A DNA stretch of 43,287 nucleotides, from the IMG/VR virus record IMGVR_UViG_3300049479_000135, positions 1-43,287 of that record; one strand, written 5' to 3'. The translations under genes and the position numbers were made by a program. Positions 1 through 7,367 of the stretch are shown in pieces. The stretch's first letter is position 1. Every line of letters begins with the position of its first letter. Under the pieces are notes generated by a model. The model saw only the letters and a program-made list of their open reading frames with translations. It was not told the DNA's origin and searched no databases. This DNA is from a virus.

Positions 1-79
1 GCTTGGCGACCGTGACGCATTGCGAGCCGTCAATCGACTGAAAGCGCCAGATTGTCCAGTGTCGGGTTGTTGCGTGCAT
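1..79 (-). CDS. N-terminal fragment of the gene complete at 43038-43235
   Basis: The ATG is read on the minus strand at 79-77, with AAGGAT about 7 nt upstream. The reading frame runs off the left edge of the window. The sequence duplicates the first 26 codons of the hypothetical gene at 43038-43235 because both lie in the terminal repeat. It is not a separate gene. Confidence 0.8.
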   Translation of the reverse strand, partial: MHATTRHWTIWRFQSIDGSQCVTVAK

Positions 80-106
80 GGTATATCCTTGTGTTCGGGG
101 TTATGG

Positions 107-126
107 GCCGGGACCGTACTCCCGGC
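107..126 (-). terminator. Hairpin between early genes
   Basis: GCCGGGA (107-113) and TCCCGGC (120-126) form a 7-bp stem with a 6-nt loop between two minus-strand genes. No U-tract follows, so a terminator role is weak. It could equally be an mRNA-stabilising hairpin or an operator. Confidence 0.3.
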
Positions 127-135
127 GGGTTTGCT

Positions 136-477
136 TTAGGCGAGGAAGGTGCAGTCGGACTCGGACAAGCGATCATCCGACACCAGCGGGACTGCGTAGT
201 GGCACAAACCCCACGGGTTGTCCAGCTTCATGGCGTAGGGCAGCAGGATTTCGTTAGCACGCTTGCGGAGACTGTCTAAACGCTTGGATTGGCGCGCGGT
301 CAATTCTGCGTTGCATCCGGCCTCTACGAGCCGGCGAACCTGTCCAGCGATTGCAACGATTCGCGTGGCGTCCATGGCGAGCTTCCCGTTATGACGGTGG
401 ACGGCATCCACGGCATGCGTGTGGGCATAATCTGCCAGCTTCAGGGCGAGGATGGTAACAGGGGCGGGGTTCTTCAT
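136..477 (-). CDS. Hypothetical early protein (113 aa)
   Basis: The minus-strand ORF starts at ATG 477 with AGAAAGG about 6 nt upstream. It is a mainly helical, charged, soluble-looking protein with an Arg/Lys-rich centre and no membrane segment. I do not recognise its family. It lies in the leftward run of small early genes near the circle junction, where phages often carry fast-evolving host-takeover genes, but nothing in the sequence shows its function. Confidence 0.7.
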   Translation of the reverse strand: MKNPAPVTILALKLADYAHTHAVDAVHRHNGKLAMDATRIVAIAGQVRRLVEAGCNAELTARQSKRLDSLRKRANEILLPYAMKLDNPWGLCHYAVPLVSDDRLSESDCTFLA

Positions 478-531
478 GAGAGCCTTTCTAGGGCGTTGCT
501 GGATCAGTCACCGGCGGGACATGTGCGAAGT

Positions 532-572
532 GTGGATGGTTTGCCGCTAGGGTCTAGCGGTGGATGGTTTGC
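532..572. repeat. Hairpin flanked by 13-bp direct repeats
   Basis: GTGGATGGTTTGC occurs at 532-544 and 560-572. Between and partly within the copies lies a perfect inverted repeat, CCGCTAG (544-550) and CTAGCGG (554-560), with a 3-nt loop. The hairpin includes the stop codon of the minus-strand gene at 554-781. It may be a weak terminator or a slippage duplication. There is no U-tract. Confidence 0.5.
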
Positions 573-781
573 GGGTTGGTGGCGTGTGATACAGGCGCGA
601 AGTCCAGCGGTTCACCCGTGCGGGCGATCCAATAGGCATCGGAGCCATCGAGGAATCCAGCGGCGAGGGCTTCCGTGTGCGTCATGGGCTTGACCAGGCG
701 ATCAACGGTTGCCGTGGTGATAGCGCCAAGGGCAAGGCCAAGGGTTAGGAAGCCGGCGATGGCTATGGGGTGGAGGATCAT
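554..781 (-). CDS. Small membrane protein (75 aa)
   Basis: ATG at 781 follows AAAGG with about 6 nt spacing. Residues 4-26 are hydrophobic (Ile/Ala/Leu/Gly-rich) and form one predicted N-terminal transmembrane helix or uncleaved signal anchor. A polar tail of about 45 residues follows. The family is unknown. It sits in the early small-gene cluster. A role at the host envelope is possible but is only inferred. Confidence 0.65.
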   Translation of the reverse strand: MILHPIAIAGFLTLGLALGAITTATVDRLVKPMTHTEALAAGFLDGSDAYWIARTGEPLDFAPVSHATNPQTIHR

Positions 782-783
782 GT

Positions 784-996
784 CTAGCCTTTCATGGGCT
801 TAGGGTTCAATGACGCGACCCCTGCGGTTGCCCCAGGGGTGCGGCCGGATATGGCTCCGGCGGGCGTGGGGGGGGCGGGAAGGCTAGCTATGATCGAAGT
901 TTGTCCGCACGCGGAGCATGGTTGCCGCCCCTCGCAACGTGTGCATTCTGTCCGCGTGTCCAATGGCCTGTCCGTCGAACATAAGCACGGCGTCAA
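784..996 (-). CDS. Possible Cys-rich small protein overlapping its neighbour
   Basis: This 70-aa ORF has a Cys-rich N-terminus (CLC near the start, then CTRC and CSAC), which resembles a zinc ribbon, followed by a Pro/Ala/Gly-rich tail. Its first 113 nt overlap the end of the gene at 884-1300 in another frame, and its ATG at 996 lacks a clear ribosome site. Without it, about 100 nt would be empty between 884 and 781. It may be a shadow frame, so I report it with low confidence. Confidence 0.3.
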   Translation of the reverse strand: MTPCLCSTDRPLDTRTECTRCEGRQPCSACGQTSIIASLPAPPTPAGAISGRTPGATAGVASLNPKPMKG

Positions 997-1300
997 TGGC
1001 TTTGATTGCCTCTAAGGCTGCCGCTACAAGCTGGTCTGGCCCTGGGCGGCATGCATCGTATAAGATTGCGTGAGCATCGGACAGAGCGGCAGCATCGGCA
1101 GGATTATTGCCAACCATGGCCGGACGGAAGTCTAATCCTTCATCCGTGGCGATGCCAAGGGACGCAACATGTGCAGCGGCGCGCAATAGGACAGACTCGA
1201 CGTCTGACCATTGGCACCAGTCTCCGTCAGCCGATTCGTGCATATCCACGCCTTCCCCGTAATAGGACCCGCTACGGTCCTCCATAGCATAGCGCCTCAT
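884..1300 (-). CDS. Hypothetical early protein (138 aa)
   Basis: I chose ATG 1300 because it forms a 4-nt ATGA overlap with the stop of the upstream gene (1297-1500). Longer in-frame starts would run through that gene. The C-terminal two thirds are Ala-rich and helical, with an acidic, aromatic N-terminal stretch. I recognise no family. Translational coupling to its neighbour suggests coordinated early expression. Confidence 0.6.
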   Translation of the reverse strand: MRRYAMEDRSGSYYGEGVDMHESADGDWCQWSDVESVLLRAAAHVASLGIATDEGLDFRPAMVGNNPADAAALSDAHAILYDACRPGPDQLVAAALEAIKAIDAVLMFDGQAIGHADRMHTLRGAATMLRVRTNFDHS

Positions 1301-1500
1301 GGGAGGCCCCAGTGCTTGCGCGCCATCTTCAGCATGCGATTGCGGGCCGTGTTTTTCCAAGCGGTTCCCGTGACAGTCATATCGTATTGTTCTGTACCGT
1401 AGCTGGCGGTTCCGGTCCAAGATGGCGCATGTCCCAGACGGGACCATGACGCCCAAACGGACAGGCGTAACTTGTGGGCGGATGGCAAGGGGTAAGACAT
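1297..1500 (-). CDS. Small basic hypothetical protein (67 aa)
   Basis: ATG 1500 follows AAGGG with about 9 nt spacing. A GTG at 1536 would add 12 residues but has no better ribosome site. The protein is basic and rich in Arg, Ser and Trp. The stop overlaps the next start (ATGA at 1300). Function is unknown. Confidence 0.55.
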   Translation of the reverse strand: MSYPLPSAHKLRLSVWASWSRLGHAPSWTGTASYGTEQYDMTVTGTAWKNTARNRMLKMARKHWGLP

Positions 1501-1510
1501 GGGATGGCCC

Positions 1511-1636
1511 TTAGATGGCAAAGGTGAAGGGGACACCGCAAGCCCGGAGGCTGGCGATCAGGGATGGAGGGGCGGTTATGGGGATGATGAGCATGGAATG
1601 GATGAGGGCGGACAGGTGGGAGATGGGGGCGGACAT
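1511..1636 (-). CDS. Small hydrophobic ORF (41 aa)
   Basis: The start ATG at 1636 lies 2 nt after the TAA of the upstream gene (1639-1641), suggesting reinitiation. The stop at 1511-1513 is 10 nt before the next start. The predicted peptide is hydrophobic (Ile, Leu, Pro, Ala). It fills what would otherwise be a 138-nt gap in a tightly packed run. No homology is known to me. Confidence 0.4.
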   Translation of the reverse strand: MSAPISHLSALIHSMLIIPITAPPSLIASLRACGVPFTFAI

Positions 1637-1638
1637 GA

Positions 1639-1830
1639 TTAGGCCAATACGGGCTTATAGGCTTCCATGTGCTCAACATTGAACCAGAAGGTGCGACCAT
1701 CCGTGGAACGCGCCAAGGCACGCTCGCCATGGACCGGATGGGTGCTGTAACTGATGATCGTTCCTACCGTGCCAGTTGACCAGCCCGGCTTGAGCGGGCA
1801 GAAGGCAAGGGTTCCGATGGGGAGGCGCAT
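1639..1830 (-). CDS. First leftward early gene, hypothetical (63 aa)
   Basis: ATG 1830 has AAGGA about 8 nt upstream. The protein is compact and rich in Gly, Thr and aromatics, with a short beta-rich pattern that could suit a small SH3-like fold, though I cannot confirm this. It is the gene closest to the divergent control region, so it is probably the first expressed from a leftward early promoter. Confidence 0.65.
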   Translation of the reverse strand: MRLPIGTLAFCPLKPGWSTGTVGTIISYSTHPVHGERALARSTDGRTFWFNVEHMEAYKPVLA

Positions 1831-1875
1831 GGTCGGGATCCTTAGGCTGTGGGCTTGTGCCCGTGTGATGGGTGA

Positions 1876-1901
1876 AGCATAGCACCGTTTCCAGTCTGCA
1901 A
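1876..1901 (-). promoter_or_regulatory. Possible leftward early promoter
   Basis: On the minus strand TTGCAG (1901-1896) precedes TATGCT (1881-1876), which carries an upstream TG as in an extended -10. The 14-nt spacing is short, so the extended -10 would have to compensate. It lies about 45 nt upstream of the first early gene. Confidence 0.35.
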
Positions 1902-2055
1902 GCGGCCAATCGGTACAGGCCGGGAACAGTGTGTCACACGCGTATTTTAGTGAATTAAGCTGGAAATATCAGACGGAATGCACGTCAATAAGAGTTTGCT
2001 GGAATCGGGCAATACTGTATGACACGCAAGAGTAATGGACAATTGGCACGGCTGC

Positions 2056-2133
2056 ATAGGGGGAGGGAATCAATAATATGGGGAGCGAAGGAAGCAACAA
2101 TAGGGGGAGGGAAGATATAATAGGGGGGAGGAA
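2056..2133. repeat. Four G-rich 14-bp iterons
   Basis: ATAGGGGGAGGGAA occurs exactly at 2056-2069 and 2100-2113. Close variants lie at 2076-2089 (12 of 14 matches) and 2120-2133. Start-to-start spacing is 20, 24 and 20 bp, roughly two helical turns, as expected for a protein bound on one face of the DNA. The clustered G-runs could also form a G-quadruplex on the + strand. Confidence 0.75.
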
Positions 2134-2178
2134 AGATTAGGTTCCGCCCCTTCCATATTTCCACGAACTCCGCCCTCT

Positions 2179-2242
2179 TATTGATAGCCTATTGATAACG
2201 CCATCCTCTTCTATCAATAGCGGAGCATTACCACTATCAATA
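2179..2242. promoter_or_regulatory. Four TATTGATA boxes (operator cluster)
   Basis: TATTGATA occurs at 2179-2186 and 2190-2197, and its reverse complement TATCAATA at 2212-2219 and 2235-2242. Start-to-start spacings are 11, 23 and 23 bp, so they lie close to the same helical face. The paired direct and inverted layout suggests cooperative binding by a phage regulator or initiator. Confidence 0.7.
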
Positions 2243-2521
2243 AGCCCCCTATCCATGTAAGTCATTGCAAATACTAGAACAGATTACGACACACGATATA
2301 TTATCGGACATTACTACCGACAACGACATTTGATTGGGCCAGGTTAATCACTGGAAAGGACTGGGAAGGGTTATTGATGTCCCCGGTCCGCCCCAGGCGG
2401 AGGTAAGTTTATATCTAGCTCACACTTACAAATTTTTTCCCCTCTCACATCTGAAACGTGTTGTATTTCTCAACATCCATGGTAGTCTCGCGTGCGCGCG
2501 CGGGTGAGGGGGATTGGTCAT

Positions 2522-2593
2522 TCCCGGGTAGCTCAGTGGTAGAGCGGACGCCTGTTAAGCGTTAGGCCGGTGGTTCGATCCCATCCCTGGGAG
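2522..2593 (+). tRNA. tRNA-Asn (anticodon GTT)
   Basis: A full cloverleaf can be drawn. The acceptor stem TCCCGGG (2522-2528) pairs with CCTGGGA (2586-2592), leaving G2593 as discriminator. The D stem is GCTC/GAGC. The anticodon stem is 2547-2551 with 2559-2563, and the 7-nt loop carries GTT at 2554-2556. The variable loop has 5 nt and the T-loop is TTCGATC. CCA is not encoded and must be added by the host. It lies just before the late block and may supply Asn-AAC decoding for late proteins. Confidence 0.93.
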
Positions 2594-2600
2594 ATTCCGA

Positions 2601-2628
2601 TTACCAATGGAATTCCATTACCAATAGG
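2601..2628. promoter_or_regulatory. Palindromic operator with flanking direct repeat
   Basis: AATGGAATTCCATT (2606-2619) is a perfect 14-bp palindrome, and TTACCAAT is repeated at 2601-2608 and 2618-2625. The core CAATGGAATTCCATT differs at one base from a site at 38512-38526 in the other regulatory region. A shared DNA-binding regulator is inferred. Confidence 0.6.
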
Positions 2629-2756
2629 AAACTCACCGGCTGATACCATGCAAGTTTGCAGTATAACTATAAGCAAGGAAACATCGCTTGTAACGGGCCG
2701 TCGCTCTCGTTGACTGACGCCAGTAACGCTCGCTGAGCTTAGAAACGGGAACGAGA

Positions 2757-2806
2757 TTACTAGAGGGAAAATGGATCATATACGATCCATGCACAACCCA
2801 TTGTGC
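2757..2806 (+). promoter_or_regulatory. Putative late promoter with overlapping operator
   Basis: TTACTA (2757-2762) and TATACG (2779-2784) with 16-nt spacing resemble a sigma70-type promoter. The -10 lies inside a perfect inverted repeat, ATGGATCATATACGATCCAT (2771-2790). A second inverted repeat, GCACAA/TTGTGC (2791-2796 and 2801-2806), abuts it and would form a hairpin at the mRNA 5' end. The site precedes terS, so it could also be part of a packaging site. Confidence 0.45.
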
Positions 2807-2852
2807 GACTACCGTATCTTGCCTTCTCCGTGCCCGCCCGTACAAAGGTCTT

Positions 2853-3308
2853 ATGAGTACCGATATAACCACCACCGATGACGGTTCCTTGGCAGCTACG
2901 CCCAAGCGTGGAACGCTGACCGTAGAACGCGCACAGGCGCTCTTGGACCGTGTTCTCCAGCGCCGGATCCGCCTGGTGGACCGTTACAACGGCCTCAGCA
3001 TCCCCGGTGTGCGGGAACCCAATCCGCATCCCAAAGCCTGGGATGGCAAGGTCTGCCCCGGTGATCCGCCGGGTATCCAGATGATCTTCCACCTGGGCAA
3101 GATGCTCAAGGAAGCGGCTGACATCGAGGATCCCTACAACCGCATCAACGCGCAGGCGGGCATCACCAAGCAGTTGGCTGCGCTGTGCGACCGCTTTGAG
3201 GACCAGAACAGCAAGATCGTCAGCGAGGTCCAGAAGTTCATTGAGATGGAGCGGAACAAGGGCGAGTTGACCGATGACCAGTTGGCTGAGTTGGCCAAGC
3301 AGGCATGA
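2853..3308 (+). CDS. terS: Terminase small subunit (putative)
   Basis: This 151-aa protein overlaps the start of the large terminase by 4 nt, the usual terS position. AAAGG precedes ATG 2853 by about 5 nt. The sequence is mostly helical and charged, with a Gly/Pro-rich central part (about residues 48-75) and a C-terminal acidic helix. In the family, the small subunit forms a ring that recognises the packaging site and regulates the large subunit. I assign it on context, size and helical content, because no diagnostic motif is visible by eye. Confidence 0.7.
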   Translation: MSTDITTTDDGSLAATPKRGTLTVERAQALLDRVLQRRIRLVDRYNGLSIPGVREPNPHPKAWDGKVCPGDPPGIQMIFHLGKMLKEAADIEDPYNRINAQAGITKQLAALCDRFEDQNSKIVSEVQKFIEMERNKGELTDDQLAELAKQA

Positions 3309-4999
3309 GCAAGCAGATCACCCCGGCAGAGGCGAAGAAGATCCTTGAGGCTCGCAAGGCTGCCGACCCATGCCGGTACTTCCTTGAGCATGGAACGCCG
3401 ACCCAAAAACTCATCCTTGAGGACGCAACCACCTATCGTTTGGTGTCATCGGCCAACCAAGGCGGGAAAACAACGACGGCCATAGTAGAGTGTGCCAGTA
3501 TTCTGCGCGGTATCAACCCGTTTAAGCCTTGGTACGGCCCTGTCTCAGTGTGCATCTTCGTCCCCAGCCGTGCCCAAGCCGCTGGTATCTGGGGCGAACG
3601 CCTCCTATCCAAGTCAAATATCCGTGCCAGTGTCGAAATAGGTGGCAAATCTGTCTCGCTGGCTGATAAACCGCTGATCCCGGCGTCGGAAATCGAGCAT
3701 ATCGTCTGGGCGTACTCCCCGCAGGGCAAGTACCCCGGCATGATTGAGCTAAAAAACGGGTCTATCTGCCGTATCGCCCTGTCTGGCGACAAGAAGTCCT
3801 GGGAACGTGTGCAGGGCTTCACCTATGACGCCATCTACCGCGATGAAGCGGTCGGCAACGAGAACCTGGGTAGTGAATTGTTCCCCCGTTTGGCTGCTGC
3901 CCAGACGGCGGTGATGGAAGGATCGCGGAAGTGGGGCGGATTCATCCTCTGGGTGGCTACGGAAACGCTCGTCAACGATGAGTTCCGCAACTTCATGGCG
4001 CATTGCGAAGATGGATCGCCGGGATACAAGCTATTCCGCATCCCTCCTGAGGAGAACCCTGCTGTTTCCATGGAAGTGCGCCAGCGCATGCACGATGCGA
4101 TGTCCGAGACATCGGGCGACAGCATGGCTACGCTCCGCATGTTCGGCACCGGCTCTGCCGTGGACACGCTCAAGATATTCCCGCAGTTCTCCAGCAAGCG
4201 GCACATCACCGCCGACTATGAGCCTACAGAAGAGGACAATCTCTGGGTCGGCTGGGATCCCGGCATCAAAGACAACTTCGGCCTCATGTTCTGCTGCGTC
4301 CAACCCATGTACCCGACCACAGTACGGGTAATCGACTTCGCCCACCGGCCCAATACCACGCTGGACTACCAAGCGCAGGTCATCCACGACTGGCTGGAAG
4401 GGCGCACACTGGAGGCGCTTATCGTGGACCCATCGGCCAATAAGAAGGAGTACAGCCGTGGCAAGCCGGTCATCGAACTCTTCAAGGAAATCCTGTTTGG
4501 CCAGTTGAAAGTCAAGACCGAGCGTGGGGTCCTCATCGGACGCAACCGGCTGGAGGATACCGTACCCATTGTGCAGCGGTATCTGGACCCTGACCCGCAG
4601 GACAAGCAGGCTCGCCCGCTGCTCCTGTTCAATGAGCGTGCGCGGTATGCAGCCGACATGATCGCCGCCGCCCGCGTGAAGGCTGGCAGCAATAAGCTGG
4701 CGTTCAACACCATTGACGGGAAGCATCTGGAGGCGTTTGACCTCATCCGGTACATCCTGTCCCGTACCCCACATTACTGCCGCCGTCAGCCCAACGTCCG
4801 CACCTTCCAGACCTTGAAGGCCACGGCCATCCCCAAAGCGCCAACAGCGTCGTCCGACCCGTTTGCCATCACGCCGGACATGACGGAGGAAATGAAAGTG
4901 CATCGCATGCGCCTGCGTGAGTCCTGCCGGGTCATGGAATCCTTCGGGGCAGTAGGCAACGGGGGCAGATCCATGGCCACGCAGATGATGGATTGGTGA
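3305..4999 (+). CDS. terL: Terminase large subunit
   Basis: This 564-aa packaging ATPase-nuclease drives DNA into the prohead and cuts genome ends. The P-loop (SANQGGKTT, residues about 49-57) is followed by a Walker B-like strand (DAIYRDEA, about 173-180), where Asp-Glu would activate water. The C-terminal RNase H-like nuclease is marked by GWDPG (about 315-319) and by IVDPS (about 371-375). Length and domain order fit tailed-phage terminases. The ATG overlaps terS by 4 nt. The next gene is a fibre rather than the portal, which is unusual. Confidence 0.92.
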   Translation: MSKQITPAEAKKILEARKAADPCRYFLEHGTPTQKLILEDATTYRLVSSANQGGKTTTAIVECASILRGINPFKPWYGPVSVCIFVPSRAQAAGIWGERLLSKSNIRASVEIGGKSVSLADKPLIPASEIEHIVWAYSPQGKYPGMIELKNGSICRIALSGDKKSWERVQGFTYDAIYRDEAVGNENLGSELFPRLAAAQTAVMEGSRKWGGFILWVATETLVNDEFRNFMAHCEDGSPGYKLFRIPPEENPAVSMEVRQRMHDAMSETSGDSMATLRMFGTGSAVDTLKIFPQFSSKRHITADYEPTEEDNLWVGWDPGIKDNFGLMFCCVQPMYPTTVRVIDFAHRPNTTLDYQAQVIHDWLEGRTLEALIVDPSANKKEYSRGKPVIELFKEILFGQLKVKTERGVLIGRNRLEDTVPIVQRYLDPDPQDKQARPLLLFNERARYAADMIAAARVKAGSNKLAFNTIDGKHLEAFDLIRYILSRTPHYCRRQPNVRTFQTLKATAIPKAPTASSDPFAITPDMTEEMKVHRMRLRESCRVMESFGAVGNGGRSMATQMMDW

Positions 5000-5000
5000 C

Positions 5001-5027
5001 TTGCATTCATTTCTCGGTACTTATTAT
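5001..5027 (+). promoter_or_regulatory. Possible promoter before fibre block
   Basis: TTGCAT (5001-5006) and TATTAT (5022-5027) are 15 nt apart in the 36-nt gap after terL. Initiation would fall near 5036, the fibre ATG, which has no visible Shine-Dalgarno site. A leaderless transcript is possible. Evidence is weak. Confidence 0.25.
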
Positions 5028-5035
5028 TCCCATGC

Positions 5036-6454
5036 ATGGACCGTGTATTCACTCTTGACCCGCTGACCACATCCACGGTCAAGGCGAAGTCGTCTGCCGG
5101 CCTTCTCATCGAGAACAGCACGGGGGCCGACGTTCTCCTGCTGGGTGCCGGTCCATCGCAGGGCATCACGGCATACGGCCAGATCAACGGCACGTCGATC
5201 AGCCTGTCGGGCGGCATCACCTGCACGACGGTGACGGCGAGTTCGTCGATCACCGCATCTGTTAACGTTGACAGCTTCCCCGTCTTATTCTCTGCATCCA
5301 ACCTCAGCAGCGGCGCTGCCGCCGGTGCAGGCTTCTCCTTCTCGACCGGCGATTCGTCGGGCTACGTCGGATGTTTCTCGGCGGCCTACGCCACCGCCGT
5401 CCTCGCCGACCGTGTGGCACTCGGCGCGAACAGCGCCGCCGCTGCCGGCGCCGGCATCTACATCCCGGCCGCCGGGCAGACCTTCGATGTCATCGGCAGC
5501 GGCGGTGTCACTGCGCGATTCTTCACAGGCGGTTCAGCGGCCATCGGCGCTACCGCCCTCATCGCCTCCGAGCGCTTGCGCGTTGCTGGCCAACTGCGGG
5601 TTGGCACATCTGGCGTCAATTCGATCTTCGATTCCGCCGCCGCCTCTGATGCGCGCATGGAGTTCCAGCGCAACGGCGTCCGTCAGGGCCTGTTCTCGTG
5701 GGACACCGCCACGCTCACCTTTGAAGGCGACGTCACCGCCGGCAGCAGCATCATCTTCCGCGCTGGTGGATCTCAGCGCTACAGCCTCGCCAACACCGGG
5801 CTGCACACGTTCAGCGGCGGACCTGCCCCCGGCACGCCGGGCGCAACGGACGTGCTGATTGCTGCCGGCGGCATTCGGTGTGGTGCTGCAACCGTGCCTT
5901 CCAGCGCAACGACGGGCACGCTTGTCCTGTCCGGCGGCATGTCTCTGATGAATGGTCTTACCGGCATTGGTGTTTACCTGGGTGGATCTGCCGCTGGAAG
6001 CGCAATCATCGCGTCCGCTTATGGCGATCTACTCAAACACCGCCAGTACGGGTTTGGCGGATACTGGGCGACCTGCATTGGCGATGGCTCGCGCGGTATT
6101 GGTTTGGGTGTAGACCCTGGAACGGTCGCCGGTGGATCGTTCACCGGAAATAACACTGACTTCTTCTTCGCTCGCGGCGTCTGCTTTGGAACACCCAACA
6201 GCGGATCGACCGATTGGCTGTGGGCTATACAGATCAACGGCGGAGCCATAGCAAAGAGCCTATCCCGCATTCGCATTGACGACACGGGGATGGGATTTTT
6301 CGGCGCATCGCCTGTCGCCCGACCATCGCTTGCTGCTGCGACCGGCACCGCCACGCGCACCACGTTCGACACCGCCACTGTCACCACCGCTCAGCTTGCC
6401 GAACGCGTCAAGGCGTTGATCGACGACATGCGTTCCTACGGACTTGAAGGATAA
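5036..6454 (+). CDS. Fibre protein (472 aa)
   Basis: The protein is rich in Gly, Ala, Ser and Thr in a repetitive beta pattern typical of trimeric phage fibres. It ends in a short amphipathic helix (about the last 25 residues, containing AERVKALIDDMRSYG), a common C-terminal trimerisation or chaperone-like end of tail fibres. It probably takes part in receptor contact or capsid decoration. No enzymatic motif is visible. It opens a fibre and membrane-protein block placed between terL and portal. ATG 5036 lacks a strong ribosome site. Confidence 0.75.
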   Translation: MDRVFTLDPLTTSTVKAKSSAGLLIENSTGADVLLLGAGPSQGITAYGQINGTSISLSGGITCTTVTASSSITASVNVDSFPVLFSASNLSSGAAAGAGFSFSTGDSSGYVGCFSAAYATAVLADRVALGANSAAAAGAGIYIPAAGQTFDVIGSGGVTARFFTGGSAAIGATALIASERLRVAGQLRVGTSGVNSIFDSAAASDARMEFQRNGVRQGLFSWDTATLTFEGDVTAGSSIIFRAGGSQRYSLANTGLHTFSGGPAPGTPGATDVLIAAGGIRCGAATVPSSATTGTLVLSGGMSLMNGLTGIGVYLGGSAAGSAIIASAYGDLLKHRQYGFGGYWATCIGDGSRGIGLGVDPGTVAGGSFTGNNTDFFFARGVCFGTPNSGSTDWLWAIQINGGAIAKSLSRIRIDDTGMGFFGASPVARPSLAAATGTATRTTFDTATVTTAQLAERVKALIDDMRSYGLEG

Positions 6455-6457
6455 CCT

Positions 6458-6796
6458 ATGACCGGCCCCCGCGCCTCCATCCCCGACGTGATTCTCCCCG
6501 CGCCCGACGGCAGCCAGTGGCTTGCCCGCAGCGTGCAACTGATCGTCGGCGCATCACGCGGCCAGCCGGTCCGCATAACCCTCGACGCCGAGCTTCTGCC
6601 TGTGCGAGCCGTGGTCGATGGGGTCGCACAGGTCCTCCCCGCTGGCGGTGTCCGCGAGGGCGTCAGCTACGACCTGGCCGACGTGCCGCCTGCGCTCGCC
6701 CTGGCGCTGGCGCAGTGGATGGCCGGCGAGGCACAGCCGAATGGCGAGATGCTGCTGGCGCGGTTGTATCCGCAGCCCCTTGCGCCTACGGAGTAA
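6458..6796 (+). CDS. Hypothetical protein following fibre (112 aa)
   Basis: The gene starts 4 nt after the fibre stop, with AAGGA about 6 nt before the ATG. It is a compact alpha/beta protein rich in Val, Ala and Pro, with no membrane segment. Its position suggests a fibre accessory or assembly factor, but I do not recognise the family. Confidence 0.65.
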   Translation: MTGPRASIPDVILPAPDGSQWLARSVQLIVGASRGQPVRITLDAELLPVRAVVDGVAQVLPAGGVREGVSYDLADVPPALALALAQWMAGEAQPNGEMLLARLYPQPLAPTE

Positions 6797-6816
6797 TCTG
6801 GTACGACGGAATCACC

Positions 6817-6978
6817 ATGAATGACCAGACCAAGCAAGCCCTGACCTACATTGCTGCCGCCCTTGGCGAGTACGCGAACACCCTTGCGCCCGCCGTGCGT
6901 GGCCCCTTCCAGCGTGAGGCGCAGGCTGCCCTCAAGATCGTGGAGGATGCGCTGCCCAAGGAAGCGGAGGCGAAGTGA
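6817..6978 (+). CDS. Small helical hypothetical protein (53 aa)
   Basis: ATG 6817 begins a short, Ala-rich, wholly helical acidic-basic protein. The stop overlaps the GTG start of the next gene (GTGA). No transmembrane segment is visible. Its function is unknown. It lies between a fibre accessory gene and genes for likely envelope proteins. Confidence 0.6.
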   Translation: MNDQTKQALTYIAAALGEYANTLAPAVRGPFQREAQAALKIVEDALPKEAEAK

Positions 6979-7367
6979 ACGCAGACCACCGCGCACCGAA
7001 CCGGGCAAGTCCCACCTGGCGACAGGTTCTGAATCCCATCTGGCTGGCGTCAGATGTGGAGCGGAACCATAACTGGCCGTGGTTGCGGTGGTTTCTCCGT
7101 AACCCGTTCTGCAACTTCCATGCCGTTGTCATCGGCGTTGCCGACTGCCATCGCACCGTCTATTGGAAGCGCAGCCCATGGACCTTTGCCGAATCCGGCT
7201 GGAACTATGGTTATACGATCATCGACGGCGGATGGGTGCCGCTGCCGTTCGTCTCCTGGCGTGGCCGCTGGATTGAATGCGGTATCGGCTGGAAGACGAG
7301 CGGATTCTGGGGGTACTCATTCCGACGTGCCAACTCAACGAACGCCAGCGAGACGCCCAATGGATGA
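6975..7367 (+). CDS. Trp-rich hypothetical phage protein (130 aa)
   Basis: The GTG at 6975 overlaps the preceding stop (GTGA). The protein is strikingly rich in Trp, Arg and Gly and contains NPIWLAS early, LRNPFCNF around residues 40-47 and GVADC shortly after. I recall similar NPF(H/C)NF patterns in uncharacterised phage proteins near lysis or tail genes, but I cannot name a confirmed family. No catalytic motif is visible. A membrane-peripheral role is conceivable. Confidence 0.65.
   Translation: MNADHRAPNRASPTWRQVLNPIWLASDVERNHNWPWLRWFLRNPFCNFHAVVIGVADCHRTVYWKRSPWTFAESGWNYGYTIIDGGWVPLPFVSWRGRWIECGIGWKTSGFWGYSFRRANSTNASETPNG

Larger units (their letters stand above)
1..126. repeat. Left copy of 126-bp terminal direct repeat
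   Basis: Bases 1-126 are identical to 43157-43282. The repeat shows that the contig closes into a circle of about 43,156 bp, which means a circular or circularly permuted genome, or an assembly overlap. It carries the first 26 codons of a minus-strand gene that is complete at the right end. Confidence 0.95.
1831..2521. other. Non-coding divergent control region
   Basis: About 690 bp without a credible gene separate the leftward early block from the tRNA and rightward late block. The region is more AT-rich than its surroundings. It holds a possible leftward promoter (1876-1901), four G-rich 14-mers (2056-2133) and four TATTGATA/TATCAATA boxes (2179-2242). A looser TTATTGATG lies near 2371, and an alternating GC run sits near 2493-2502. 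The stretch 2243-2520 otherwise shows only T-rich tracts and weak promoter-like hexamers. This organisation suits a regulatory region, an origin, or both. Confidence 0.7.

Noticed and set aside
2522-2593. tRNA-Asn as a prophage attachment site
   Set aside because: No integrase gene and no second partial tRNA copy were seen.
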